The translations under genes and the position numbers were made by a program. Positions 63,276 through 64,000 of a stretch of DNA of 64,000 nucleotides are shown piece after piece. The stretch is taken from positions 1,488,001 through 1,552,000 of the forward strand of contig NZ_CP087135.1 in assembly GCF_020911945.1 (NCBI RefSeq), given 5' to 3'. The DNA is from Flavobacterium galactosidilyticum. GTDB taxonomy: Bacteria; Bacteroidota; Bacteroidia; Flavobacteriales; Flavobacteriaceae. The notes beneath the pieces are model-generated. The model made no database searches, was not told the origin of the DNA, and worked only from the letters and a program-made list of their open reading frames with translations. Each line of letters opens with the position of its first letter. Within the stretch, counting starts at the first letter, position 1.

Positions 63276-64000
63276 TTATAAATCAAATTGCTTTATTTTT
63301 CGATATAATGTTCGTTCAGAAATCCCTAATTCATCTGCTGCGGCTTTTCTTTTTCCTTTGTTTTTTTCTAATGATTTTTTGATCATTTCAATTTCTTTTT
63401 GCTCTAATCTTAAAGTTTCTTCTTCCTCTATAGTTTCTGCAAAAAGATAGTTATCATCATTTTCTTGATATAAATCTTGATTGTTTTGAGAGGTAATCAA
63501 AGCGCCTCTTGGTTCTTCTTCAAAATCAATTTCACTATCATTTTCTTTAGATCCGTATATTTTTTTAATCAAATTCTGATTTGCCTCTTGTACTTTAGAA
63601 CTTCCGTTTTGAATCAGTTCCAATGTTAGTTTTTTCAAATCATTCAAATCACTTTTCATATCAAAAAGTACTTTGTATAAAATTTCTCTTTCTGTACTAA
63701 AATCACTTTCGCTCTTTTTATCCTTAATTACAGATGGTAGATTACTGCCTTGTTCTGGAAGATACGACTGTAAAGTCGCGGCAGATATGTCTCTATTGGT
63801 TTCTAAAACAGATATTTGTTCAGCCACATTTCGCAATTGACGAATGTTTCCACTCCATCTAAATTTCTGTAATACGGGAATTGCATTATCGTCTAATTTC
63901 AAAGGTGGCATTTTATACTTATGTGCAAAATCAGCTACGAATTTTCTAAATAACAAATGAATATCATCTTTTCGATCACGCAAAGGTGGTAATACAATAT
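63276..64000 (-). CDS. Sigma-54-dependent activator, C-terminal part (cut by the window edge)
   Basis: The frame is open to the right edge. The visible part starts in the AAA+ domain (LPPLRDRKDDI, then FRWSGNIRQLRNVAEQI, the sensor-2 region). An acidic linker of about 120 residues follows, then a Fis-type helix-turn-helix at the end (GKRKAAADELGISERTLYRKIKQF). It activates transcription by sigma-54 RNA polymerase. The N-terminal sensory part is outside the window. Confidence 0.93.
   Translation of the reverse strand, partial: IVLPPLRDRKDDIHLLFRKFVADFAHKYKMPPLKLDDNAIPVLQKFRWSGNIRQLRNVAEQISVLETNRDISAATLQSYLPEQGSNLPSVIKDKKSESDFSTEREILYKVLFDMKSDLNDLKKLTLELIQNGSSKVQEANQNLIKKIYGSKENDSEIDFEEEPRGALITSQNNQDLYQENDDNYLFAETIEEEETLRLEQKEIEMIKKSLEKNKGKRKAAADELGISERTLYRKIKQFDL

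Overview
The window is AT-rich chromosomal DNA from a gliding member of the Flavobacteriaceae, most likely Flavobacterium or a close relative. This rests on the gliding genes gldB/gldC and gldD/gldE, exosortase XrtF with its partner protein, a GLPGLI protein, a type IX secretion (T9SS) C-terminal sorting domain, a short primary sigma factor without region 1.1, and Bacteroidetes-type -7 promoter elements (TAnnTTTG) with few Shine-Dalgarno sequences. No phage, IS element, CRISPR array or rRNA operon was seen. There is one tRNA gene, tRNA-Arg(UCG).

Layout. 0-2 kb: the end of an unknown gene and a modular outer-membrane barrel protein. 2-8.5 kb: dnaG, a NarL-type response regulator, nadE, gldB-gldC, engB and an alpha/beta hydrolase. 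8.8-24.6 kb: an unbroken division and cell-wall (dcw) cluster, mraZ-rsmH-ftsL-ftsI-murE-mraY-murD-ftsW-murG-murC-ftsQ-ftsA-ftsZ, closed by a terminator and followed by a YqeY-like gene. A triplet of 10-bp repeats before mraZ looks like the MraZ operator. 25-31.6 kb: tRNA-Arg, rpmA/rplU, a pair of secreted M16 peptidases, a DMT transporter and a metal-binding lipoprotein. 31.7-39.1 kb: mutY...ssb-gldE-gldD, with a 3.8-kb islet between ssb and mutY holding a small exported protein, a GLPGLI protein and an outer-membrane receptor-like protein. Two of these three genes are broken by one extra base in an 8-base A/T run. 39.2-47.5 kb: HU, a 30-residue basic protein, RNase G, rpe, rpoD, pnp and rpsO, with three copies of a dispersed hairpin repeat and a pseudogene carrying two in-frame TAA codons. 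47.6-59.1 kb: accessory genes, including tandem TonB-C/MORN-like paralogues, a GAF protein, the XrtF pair, an ATP-cone/PD-(D/E)XK fusion next to a beta-CASP RNase, a T9SS substrate, a metal-related HYC_CC_PP/TonB receptor/HMA cluster and a DedA protein. 59.2-64 kb: groEL, groES, secG, a TPR protein, an LptE-like lipoprotein and the end of a sigma-54 activator.

How the genes fit together. The dcw cluster supplies peptidoglycan precursor ligases, lipid-linked steps, the septal synthase pair FtsW/FtsI and the FtsQ/L/A/Z divisome. murB, murF and ddl are not in the window. The gld genes and the T9SS substrate belong to gliding and secretion. rng, pnp and the beta-CASP enzyme are RNA-turnover enzymes. 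The best candidates for undescribed biology are the ATP-cone nuclease/beta-CASP pair and the islet with matching homopolymer lesions.
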